A stretch of DNA of 61,304 bases from Clostridium bornimense. GTDB taxonomy: Bacteria > Bacillota > Clostridia > Clostridiales > Clostridiaceae. Positions 17,652 through 25,550 of this stretch are shown piece by piece (the stretch's first letter is position 1; each line of letters starts with the position of its first letter). The position numbers and the translations under genes were made by a program. The DNA lies in NCBI RefSeq assembly GCF_018917145.1, contig NZ_JAHLOD010000022.1, positions 1 through 61,304 of the forward strand. The letters are read 5' to 3'. The notes below the pieces were generated by a model. It made no database searches. It worked only from the letters and a program-made list of their open reading frames with translations, and had not been told where the DNA came from.

Positions 17652-18791
17652 ATGAAAATTATGTTAAAAAGGATTTTAGCTTTATTTGTAGGTATAATTA
17701 TATCAATAAATTGTATAGCTTGTACAGGGGCAGATAAAGAAAACATATTACTTAATGATGTTAAGAGTCAAAGTAAAGTAGAGCAGCAAGAAATAAATAC
17801 AGCAATAGAAAATGGAAATAAGTATTTGGAAGAAAAAAATTATGATAAGGCAAGAAAATGGTATGAGAAAGCAATATCTATAAGCAAAGCTAATGTAGAT
17901 ACTTATAAAAAGATAGAAGATAAGTATTTAGAAAAAGGTAGGAGCGATGATGCATATCGAATTATTAGATTAGCTATAGATAATGGTGTAGATGTAGAAA
18001 ATATGAAGAAAGAATTAAAAAGTATAGAAGATACTTTTGATGTTATAGTAATGAATAAAGTAATATATGCTGGTGAAGATTATCAGTTACCTAATGAGGT
18101 ATTATTAGATGTTAATGGTAGTAAGGTTACAGGGAAAATAAAGTGGAATAATAATAAGGTAAAAAATAATGTAGTAGGTGTATTTACTTATGGAGGCAAT
18201 ATAGCTCAATATGGAAGAAAAGTAATGTTAAATCTTGAGATTAAAGATAAAAATAATAATGTAATAGTAGAAAATAAAAAAAATGATAAAGATGATAAGA
18301 AAAATGAAACAAATTCTGTACAAAGCGATACATATGTAGATGAAAAAAGTTATTTTACAGGTACAAAGTTGTGTTATATTACTAAATTTGAAGGTAAGGA
18401 ATATAATAGAGTTTTAGTGTTAAAGGAAGTAGAATTTTATGAAGGCGAAGAGGCTATAAAACAGGCAAGTGTGGATGGAAATGATGCCTTAGATAGAAAG
18501 TTGGGAAAGTATTATATACGAATAAATGATGGTGACGAGGAAGAATATTATGTATCAGAAGAATGTCCATGGATTGTATCGTATGATTTGATAAAATATT
18601 GCAATAATGTTTCGCTTGTAGCATCAACTTTTTTTTATGGAGTTAGTTGTGAGATTGCACAAGGAATATATAGAAAACAATGTGAAGCTGATGAATGGAA
18701 TGTACCGGGATTTTCATCAAAAGGAATGTTTGCTAAGGTATATATAGAAAATGGAGTAGTAGAGAAGGTAGAAATGCAAGATCTTTATTAG
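17652..18791 (+). CDS. TPR-containing lipoprotein, paralogue 2
   Basis: 379 residues. Lipobox IAC with Cys24. Strongly similar to the preceding gene across the N-terminal TPR region and Ig-like region (AGEDYQLP, QYGRKVMLNLEIKDK), then a longer Lys/Asn/Asp-rich linker (about 200-230) and a divergent C-terminal domain. It starts 5 bases after the first paralogue stops, with AGGTGGG in front, so both are co-transcribed. Function unknown. Confidence 0.8.
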   Translation: MKIMLKRILALFVGIIISINCIACTGADKENILLNDVKSQSKVEQQEINTAIENGNKYLEEKNYDKARKWYEKAISISKANVDTYKKIEDKYLEKGRSDDAYRIIRLAIDNGVDVENMKKELKSIEDTFDVIVMNKVIYAGEDYQLPNEVLLDVNGSKVTGKIKWNNNKVKNNVVGVFTYGGNIAQYGRKVMLNLEIKDKNNNVIVENKKNDKDDKKNETNSVQSDTYVDEKSYFTGTKLCYITKFEGKEYNRVLVLKEVEFYEGEEAIKQASVDGNDALDRKLGKYYIRINDGDEEEYYVSEECPWIVSYDLIKYCNNVSLVASTFFYGVSCEIAQGIYRKQCEADEWNVPGFSSKGMFAKVYIENGVVEKVEMQDLY

Positions 18792-18817
18792 TGCGGTATT
18801 GATAGGGGAAAAGTTTT

Positions 18818-19009
18818 ATGGTAAAGAGAATTTTTACAATAATAATTATTATAGCTATATTAATAAATTTCTTAGCTTGTAAAACTAAAGATAAAGAAAA
18901 AATTTTACTTAATGATGTTAAAAGTCAAAGTAAAGTAGAGCAGCAAGAAATAAATACAGCAATAGAAAATGGAAATAGGTATTTACAAAATCTACTTTAT
19001 AATATATAA
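18818..19009 (+). pseudogene. Truncated third lipoprotein paralogue
   Basis: 63 codons. A lipobox (FLAC, Cys21) is followed by about 30 residues nearly identical to paralogue 2 (ILLNDVKSQSKVEQQEINTA), then the reading frame runs out in unrelated AT-rich sequence. About 70 bases from 18900 match 17745-17815 almost base for base. The last codons overlap the predicted leuA leader promoter (18982-19010), so a deletion seems to have joined the 5' end of this gene to the leuA control region. It could still make a short lipopeptide. Confidence 0.75.
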
Positions 19010-19010
19010 T
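18982..19010 (+). promoter_or_regulatory. leuA T-box promoter
   Basis: TTTACA-17-TATAAT, overlapping the 3' end of the truncated lipoprotein frame and about 40 bases before the T-box leader. Confidence 0.6.
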
Positions 19011-19049
19011 ATTTTACAATCAATATTTTACAAGCAATGATCAGAAGTA

Positions 19050-19297
19050 GTAAGTATGATAAAAATTCTCAGAGAGCTGGAGGAGCTGTGAACCAGTAAT
19101 TTTTTAGTTCTGAACTTGTCTGTGAGCTTTTAACTTAGACTGATTTTGTCTAAGGATGAACGTAATTCCCACGTTATAGGGATAGGTGGTAAATTTTTTA
19201 TAAGTCGCCACCGATAGAGTGAGCTTTTGTAACAGAAGCTAAATAGAGTGGTACCGCGAGTTAGCCTCGTCTCTTTTATGAGACGAGGTTTTTTATT
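19050..19297 (+). ncRNA. T-box leader of leuA
   Basis: The T-box sequence AGAGTGGTACCGCG is at 19245-19258, preceded by a Stem I region with the typical AGAGAGCTGG...CTGTGAACCAG element (about 19071-19096). CTT at 19115-19117 (in TGAACTTGT) is a plausible leucine specifier codon. The terminator is CCTCGTCTC/GAGACGAGG (19265-19288) followed by T residues. Uncharged tRNA binding favours the antiterminator, so leuA should be induced by leucine starvation. The specifier assignment is inferred from the downstream gene. Confidence 0.93.
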
Positions 19298-19331
19298 TTC
19301 TATTGATAATATAAGAGGGGGCTAAATATAT

Positions 19332-21014
19332 ATGTCATATGATTTCAAAAAGTATAGAAAGTATCCAGTGGTTAATTTACCTAATCGTAAATGGCCAAAT
19401 AATGTAATAGAACAAGCACCTATTTGGTGTAGTGTTGATTTAAGAGATGGAAATCAAGCATTGCCATCACCTATGAATGTTGAAGAGAAAAAGGAAATGT
19501 TCAAACTATTAGTTGATATGGGGTTCAAAGAAATAGAGATAGGGTTTCCTTCAGCATCAGAAACAGAATATAAATTTTTAAGATCTTTAGTAGAAGAAAA
19601 TCTTATACCGGATGATGTTACAATACAAGTATTAACACAAGCTAGGGAGCATTTAATAAAAAAGACTTTTGAAAGTTTAGTTGGGGTAAAAAAGGCTATA
19701 GTGCATCTTTATAATTCTACATCAGTATTACAAAGAGAAGTTGTATTTAGAAAGTCTAAAGAAGAGATTATTGATATAGCCGTTAGTGGTGCTAAGTTAC
19801 TAAATGAATATAAAAACAAGTATCCAGAAACAGATTTTACTTTTGAATATTCACCAGAAAGCTTTACTGGTACAGAATTAGAGTATGCTCTAGAAATTTG
19901 CGAAGCAGTTATTGATGTTTGGAAACCTACTAAAGATAAAAAGGTAATAATAAACTTACCATCTACAGTAGAAATGGCAACACCAAATGTTTATGCAGAT
20001 CAAATAGAATGGTTCTCCACACATATATCTAATAGAGAAAATATTATATTAAGTCTTCATACTCACAATGATAGAGGAACTTGTACAGCATCAAGTGAGC
20101 TTGGACTTTTGGCAGGAGCAGATAGATTAGAAGGAACTCTATTTGGTAACGGTGAGAGAACAGGAAACCTTGATATAGTTACAACAGCTATGAACTTATA
20201 TTCTCAAGGTATTGATCCAAAGTTAGATTTTCACGATATTAATAAGTTAATAGAAGTTTATGAAAGATGTACTAAACTTTATGTCCATCCTAGACATCCA
20301 TATGCAGGTAAGCTAGTATATGCAGCCTTTTCAGGATCACATCAAGATGCTATAAGAAAAGGATTTATAGCTATGAAGGAGAAAAATTCTTATATGTGGG
20401 AAGTACCATATCTTCCTATTGATCCCCATGATTTAGGTCGTGAATATGAAGAAATTATAAGAATAAACAGTCAATCAGGAAAAGGTGGAGCAGCATATAT
20501 AATGGAAAATGATTTTGGATTTATGTTGCCTAAGGCAATGCATCCGGAATTTGGTTCATTTGTCCAAGAAAAGTCTGATGAAGTAGGAGTAGAATTAACA
20601 CCTAATCAAATCTTTGATATATTTAAAGAGCACTATTTAGATGTAAATAAGCCATATGAACTTAAGGGATATGAAATACAATCAACTGATGATGTAGAAG
20701 GTGGTAAGAATATAGTCTCTATCAAAGCTAAGGTTGCAGTGAATGGTAAGATAAAAGAGATTGTAGGAAAAGGAAATGGTCCACTAAATGCATTTTATAA
20801 TGGATTAATATCTGATGAAGATGTTGATTGTAAGTTTAAAAATTATTCAGAACATGCCCTTGAAGGAGGTTCTTGCTCTAGAGCAGTTTGTTATATACAA
20901 ATAGAAAGCAAAGGAAAAGAATGGTTTGGAGTAGGAATATCAGAAAATATTGCTACAGCATCATTGAATGCATTAATAAGTGCTATGAATAGATGTGGTA
21001 ATATAAGAAAGTAA
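19332..21014 (+). CDS. leuA: 2-isopropylmalate synthase
   Basis: Condenses acetyl-CoA with 2-oxoisovalerate, the first committed step of leucine synthesis. 560 residues, the longer LeuA form. Catalytic TIM barrel with WCSVDLRDGNQALPSPM and the metal-binding HTHNDRGT motif, then a C-terminal regulatory domain (about 430-555) expected to bind leucine. It stands alone behind a T-box leader; leuB, leuC and leuD are not in the window. Confidence 0.96.
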   Translation: MSYDFKKYRKYPVVNLPNRKWPNNVIEQAPIWCSVDLRDGNQALPSPMNVEEKKEMFKLLVDMGFKEIEIGFPSASETEYKFLRSLVEENLIPDDVTIQVLTQAREHLIKKTFESLVGVKKAIVHLYNSTSVLQREVVFRKSKEEIIDIAVSGAKLLNEYKNKYPETDFTFEYSPESFTGTELEYALEICEAVIDVWKPTKDKKVIINLPSTVEMATPNVYADQIEWFSTHISNRENIILSLHTHNDRGTCTASSELGLLAGADRLEGTLFGNGERTGNLDIVTTAMNLYSQGIDPKLDFHDINKLIEVYERCTKLYVHPRHPYAGKLVYAAFSGSHQDAIRKGFIAMKEKNSYMWEVPYLPIDPHDLGREYEEIIRINSQSGKGGAAYIMENDFGFMLPKAMHPEFGSFVQEKSDEVGVELTPNQIFDIFKEHYLDVNKPYELKGYEIQSTDDVEGGKNIVSIKAKVAVNGKIKEIVGKGNGPLNAFYNGLISDEDVDCKFKNYSEHALEGGSCSRAVCYIQIESKGKEWFGVGISENIATASLNALISAMNRCGNIRK

Positions 21015-21025
21015 TATAAGAAAGT

Positions 21026-21100
21026 AAATTCACAATTGTAGAAGAATGTTTTTAGTGCAAAATAACTATAGGAACATCTTCGATGATTGTGAATTTTTTA
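21026..21100 (+). terminator. leuA terminator
   Basis: AAATTCACAAT (21026-21036) pairs with ATTGTGAATTT (21086-21096), with extra pairing of GAATGTT and AACATCTTC inside, followed by TTTT. Confidence 0.75.
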
Positions 21101-21110
21101 TAACATCTAG

Positions 21111-21139
21111 TTGCAAAATTTTCCAAAAGAATATATAAT
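21111..21139 (+). promoter_or_regulatory. promoter of the moxR operon
   Basis: TTGCAA-17-TATAAT, 38 bases before the moxR start. Confidence 0.6.
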
Positions 21140-21177
21140 TACATAGCAAAGTATGTCAAATATGTTGGAGGAATCTA

Positions 21178-22098
21178 ATGAATGAAAATGTAAAAAAAAT
21201 AATAGATAATATAGAGAAAATTATAATTGGAAAAAGAAATGTTATAGAACATCTTATGGTAGCGTTGCTTAGTGAAGGTCATGTACTTATTGAAGATGTA
21301 CCTGGTGTTGGAAAAACACAAGTTGTTGGAGCATTAGCTAAGTCTGTAGATGGAGCTTTTAATAGAATACAGTTTACTCCCGATATAATGCCATCAGATG
21401 TTGTAGGATTTTCTATGTTTGATTCTGAAAAGAGAGAATTTACATATAAACCAGGAGTAGTTATGTGCAATTTTCTTTTAGCTGATGAAATTAATAGGTC
21501 ATCGCCAAAGTGTCAATCAAGTTTATTAGAAGTTATGGAGGAGTTTCAAGTTACTGTAGATGGGAAAAGACATGATATTCCTAGACCATTTATGGTATTA
21601 GCCACAGAGAATCCGGTAGAACATCAAGGAAACTATAAATTACCTGAAGCTCAAATGGATAGATTTTTATTAAAGGTATCTATGGGATATCCTAATAAGG
21701 AAGAAGAAAAATTGATTTTAGACAGATTTGAAAGTAAAAATCCATTAAAAGAATTAGAATCAATAATAACTATAGAAGAACTTATTAATATGCAAGAACA
21801 AGTAAAAGAAGTTATTATATTTGATAATATTAAATATTATATAGTAGATTTGATACAAGAAACCAGAAAAAATCCAAAAGTATTAGTAGGGATAAGTCCT
21901 AGAGGAGGAATAAGCTTGTTAAAAGCAGCTAAATCTTTAGCATATATTCGAGGAAGAGATTATGTTATTCCAGATGATATTCAAGAGATGGCAGTACCGG
22001 TTTTAGCACATAGGTTAATATTAAAATCTAGCATTGGAACTACTAATGAAGAGATTATAAAAGAAACAATTAAAAATGTAGAAGTTCCATTGTATTAA
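21178..22098 (+). CDS. MoxR-family AAA+ ATPase
   Basis: 306 residues. Walker A GVGKT at 43-47, Walker B LLADEINRSSPK, sensor ATENPVEHQGNYKLPEAQMDRF and the MoxR lid domain. MoxR ATPases act as chaperones assembling or activating metal- or vWA-containing partners. First gene of a MoxR-DUF58-transglutaminase operon, an arrangement widespread in bacteria whose exact function is poorly defined. Confidence 0.93.
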   Translation: MNENVKKIIDNIEKIIIGKRNVIEHLMVALLSEGHVLIEDVPGVGKTQVVGALAKSVDGAFNRIQFTPDIMPSDVVGFSMFDSEKREFTYKPGVVMCNFLLADEINRSSPKCQSSLLEVMEEFQVTVDGKRHDIPRPFMVLATENPVEHQGNYKLPEAQMDRFLLKVSMGYPNKEEEKLILDRFESKNPLKELESIITIEELINMQEQVKEVIIFDNIKYYIVDLIQETRKNPKVLVGISPRGGISLLKAAKSLAYIRGRDYVIPDDIQEMAVPVLAHRLILKSSIGTTNEEIIKETIKNVEVPLY

Positions 22099-22116
22099 AA
22101 GTAAAGGATGAAGTCT

Positions 22117-23274
22117 ATGAAGAATAAAATAGAGTTTTTGTTCATGTTTACTTTAGTAGCTTTAAATGCATATCTTTTAGGCGGAATAGTCAGTGGGTTA
22201 TTACTTATAGTATTTATTATGATACCCATTATAGCTGTAATGTTTACGCAAAATACAAAACGTTGTATAGATGTACATATTACGTTGCCGAAAGAAGATA
22301 CTATGAGGAAAGAATTTATTGAAGTAAAGGTAGAAATAAAAAATAAATCTATTTTACCAACAGCCGTTATAGAAATAGAAATTATAAAAGATGATATTTT
22401 TGATTTTGATAATTCAGATAGAATTAGGTTTACTGTGGAAGCAGGAAAGTCGAAAGAAATTTCTATGAAATATTATCAGTTATTTAGGGGAAAAGGAACT
22501 GTGGGTATAGATAATATAAAAATAGAAGATTATTTTGGAATATCTAATGTAAACATAGATATTTGTAATAATAAAAAAGAATTAACAGTATTACCGATGA
22601 TTTTTCCTATAGATAGAGATAGTGATATAGTAAGAAGTTTTACTGATAGCAGAATAATAAGAAATAGTGATTATTATATAAACTTTGACAATGTAGAAGT
22701 AGAACCAGGATATGAATTTAGACAATATATACCTGGTGATAATTTAAATAGAGTTAACTGGAAGAGATTTTCTAGAAATCAAGAGCTTCTAGTGAGAAAG
22801 AACGAAAATATTATAGAAATTAATAAGAAAACAATTATCATGAATCCATATATAATTACAAAGAAAAATAATAAAAAAAGAGATAATATGATGCTAGAAA
22901 GTAGAATATTGAAAACAGTATTGTCATTAGCAGCTGTTTTATTAGATATAAATATAGATGTAGAAATATGTGTATATGAAAATAGTAGTTGGACTATAAA
23001 ATCCATAAAGGATTGTGAAGATTTAATAACAATTCAGAATAAGTTTGCGGAATACCAATTTATTTATACTTCTAATGAAGATGAATCAAAACAATCTTTA
23101 GAGCAGGTACCTGTAAAAAGTAATGTGATTTTTGTTACAGAGAATATAGAAGCTACTAACCAATTAAATGAAAAAAAATGTGAGTTAGTTTTAGTAAAAG
23201 AGAGTAATGATTCTATTAATAAAAGAAATTTGTGGTTACTAACGGAGGATTATAAATTTTATAATTTATCTTAG
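22117..23274 (+). CDS. DUF58 membrane protein
   Basis: 385 residues. Two N-terminal membrane segments (about 5-45), a beta-rich region, then the DUF58 core with EPGYEFRQYIPGDNLNRVNWK, the family signature resembling (V)REYxxGDxxRxIDWK. The ATG at 22117 is preferred; the ATG at 22108 overlaps the likely ribosome binding site AAAGGA. Usual partner of MoxR and the downstream transglutaminase protein. Confidence 0.9.
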   Translation: MKNKIEFLFMFTLVALNAYLLGGIVSGLLLIVFIMIPIIAVMFTQNTKRCIDVHITLPKEDTMRKEFIEVKVEIKNKSILPTAVIEIEIIKDDIFDFDNSDRIRFTVEAGKSKEISMKYYQLFRGKGTVGIDNIKIEDYFGISNVNIDICNNKKELTVLPMIFPIDRDSDIVRSFTDSRIIRNSDYYINFDNVEVEPGYEFRQYIPGDNLNRVNWKRFSRNQELLVRKNENIIEINKKTIIMNPYIITKKNNKKRDNMMLESRILKTVLSLAAVLLDINIDVEICVYENSSWTIKSIKDCEDLITIQNKFAEYQFIYTSNEDESKQSLEQVPVKSNVIFVTENIEATNQLNEKKCELVLVKESNDSINKRNLWLLTEDYKFYNLS

Positions 23275-23289
23275 GAAAGGGGATATAAA

Positions 23290-25494
23290 GTGAGAAAGTT
23301 AAAATCAAATGAACTAGAGATGATGATACCATTACTTTTTTCGATAAATTGCACTAGTTGGATTCTTAATTTAGTAACAGAAAGCTCACTAATATTATGT
23401 ATTGTATTGGTATCAATAATTGATATTCCTCTTTTTATATTTTTTAATCATGTAAAGCTAAGAAAGAATAAAGGAATAATACAGTATTTAATTATGACAA
23501 TAATTTTGCTTATAGGTGTATTATTTTTATCGATTTTAAATGATGGAGATACTTCATATTTAGCATGGATAACAGTAGCTCCTCATGGAGAAAAGTGTAC
23601 TAGTAACTTTTTTATTATAAGTTATATTTTGTTTTCTTATTTTTTTGCTTCAGTAACATTTTATTTTACATTAGTTATAAGAAGAATGATTATTATACTG
23701 TTAATAGGATTCATACCATTATTTTTTCATGTAGGTAGATGTGAAAAAGGTATAAATTTTAGCTTTATAATGTTTATATTATTATTTATGTTACTTTATG
23801 CAATGAGTAATTTAGGAAAGGAAATTCTTAATAAAGAAGTGAATATTAAAGTTATTATATTTGCTTTAATATTTATTATTGTATTTACTAGTATTATTCC
23901 AATTCCTAAGTTTAATAATAAGATATCTGATACTATCAGTACTGCTTATGGAGGTAATGTAAGTAAAAAACTTAATACTTCTGAGGCAAAAAAAGATACA
24001 GATATAGATGTAAAAAGTGTACCTCAAAGTAATAAGGTACTTTTTGAAGTAGAGAGCGATGAACCATTATATATAAGAGTTCAAAGTTGGGATAAGTATC
24101 TAAATAATAAGTGGTGTATTGGTGATAAATCATTATTACAACAAGAAATAGTAGAAGATACGGATAAGCTTATACCAAGTATAGATGATGTTGCTTCATC
24201 AGTAGAAGATTATTATGATGATGATAATTCTGAGATTAATATATTAAAAAAATATAAATCTATCAATGGAGAAATTAAAAAAGCCAAAATTTATTATAGA
24301 AATTATAATGGAGAATATTTGTTAAATGTACCAGGGACATTAAATATAAGAGTACCAGGAACTAAAGAACAAGTATATAAAGATGGTTTAGCAAAATATT
24401 ATCTTAAAGATAGAGAAACTGATGAAAACATGATCTATGAGATAAAATATGTATCACAAAAAATAAATAAAGATTCTTTGCAAAAGGAATTATTAAGCTA
24501 TCTTAATAAAGAAAGATATTATGATATATTTCACTCTATGGAAGGAAAAAATTTTTTCTTAGAGCAAAGTTTATATAATGGGATAAAGGATAGTATAAAA
24601 TATAGATATAAATATACAGAGTTACCAGATACTATTCCGGATAGGGTATATGATTTAGCAAAAGAGATAACAAAAAATAAAGATTCAGATTATGAAAAGG
24701 CAGTTGCTATAGAGAAGTTTTTTACAAGTGGAGAATTTCAATATGATTTTGACATGGGAAAAGCTGCGGATGGACAAGATTATAATGATTATTTCATTTT
24801 TGAAGGTAAAAAAGGTGTATGTGTGCAATTTGCATCAGCAATGGTAATTTTGGCAAGAGCTAGTGGATTACCAGCAAGATATGTAGAAGGATTTGTAGCT
24901 GATGAGTTTAATGAAGAAAGTAATAAATATGTAGTTAGAGAAAAAGATGCTCATGCATTTCCAGAGGTATATATATCAGGTTATGGATGGATGAACTTTG
25001 AACCTACTGTAGGAATTTCTAATGAGTCGAATAATGGTTTTGTAGATAAATTTAAAGGATTTTTCGATAAGTTAACGTCAAAGGCATATGAAAATTTGTC
25101 TATGAGAAATGTAACTTTCATTATGTTAATAAGTATTATTCTTATTATTATACTTATATACATTTATAAGAGCCTTAGAGAAATACTTTGGAGAAATAAG
25201 ATTTTAAAATATAGTAATGATATTATTGTAAAAGAAATTTTTAAAAGAATAACTTTACAGTTAGAAAATATAGGTGTGTATTTTGATAGTGGAGATACAT
25301 ATATAAGTTATGGAAATAAAGTATTTAAAGAAGAGGGAATAGTGATTTTTGACATTGTAAATATATTAAGTAAAAGTCAATATAGCGAGTATATTCCAAG
25401 TGATGAAGAAGTAAATAAGTCTATGGAGGATTATTACAAGTTAAGAGATATCATAAAAAATAGAGTAGGAAAGGCTAAGGAATTAGTCATATAG
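23290..25494 (+). CDS. Transglutaminase-like membrane protein
   Basis: 734 residues, GTG start after AGGAAAGGGG. About six N-terminal membrane segments (about 10-215), a large extracytoplasmic part with a transglutaminase/protease-like domain, one more membrane segment (about 610-630) and a cytoplasmic tail (DUF4129-like region). The triad is visible: Cys511 in KKGVCVQFASAM, His in KDAHAFPEV, Asp/Glu in GWMNFEPT. Third gene of the MoxR-DUF58 operon. Substrate unknown; an envelope protein-modifying role is the family inference. Confidence 0.9.
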   Translation: MRKLKSNELEMMIPLLFSINCTSWILNLVTESSLILCIVLVSIIDIPLFIFFNHVKLRKNKGIIQYLIMTIILLIGVLFLSILNDGDTSYLAWITVAPHGEKCTSNFFIISYILFSYFFASVTFYFTLVIRRMIIILLIGFIPLFFHVGRCEKGINFSFIMFILLFMLLYAMSNLGKEILNKEVNIKVIIFALIFIIVFTSIIPIPKFNNKISDTISTAYGGNVSKKLNTSEAKKDTDIDVKSVPQSNKVLFEVESDEPLYIRVQSWDKYLNNKWCIGDKSLLQQEIVEDTDKLIPSIDDVASSVEDYYDDDNSEINILKKYKSINGEIKKAKIYYRNYNGEYLLNVPGTLNIRVPGTKEQVYKDGLAKYYLKDRETDENMIYEIKYVSQKINKDSLQKELLSYLNKERYYDIFHSMEGKNFFLEQSLYNGIKDSIKYRYKYTELPDTIPDRVYDLAKEITKNKDSDYEKAVAIEKFFTSGEFQYDFDMGKAADGQDYNDYFIFEGKKGVCVQFASAMVILARASGLPARYVEGFVADEFNEESNKYVVREKDAHAFPEVYISGYGWMNFEPTVGISNESNNGFVDKFKGFFDKLTSKAYENLSMRNVTFIMLISIILIIILIYIYKSLREILWRNKILKYSNDIIVKEIFKRITLQLENIGVYFDSGDTYISYGNKVFKEEGIVIFDIVNILSKSQYSEYIPSDEEVNKSMEDYYKLRDIIKNRVGKAKELVI

Positions 25495-25496
25495 TT

Positions 25497-25550
25497 AGGA
25501 GCTGTCGCACAAAGGTGCTAGATAGATCAGAGTGCGACACCTCATTTTCT
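25497..25550. terminator. bidirectional terminator between transglutaminase gene and glgP
   Basis: TGTCGCAC (25503-25510) pairs with GTGCGACA (25532-25539), extended by AGG/CCT. It lies between two convergent genes and belongs to the shared stem-loop family. Confidence 0.75.

Noticed and set aside
19010-19331. Continuation of the truncated lipoprotein in another frame (simple frameshift)
   Set aside because: The region is fully accounted for by the T-box leader and promoter, and no lipoprotein-like translation appears in any frame.
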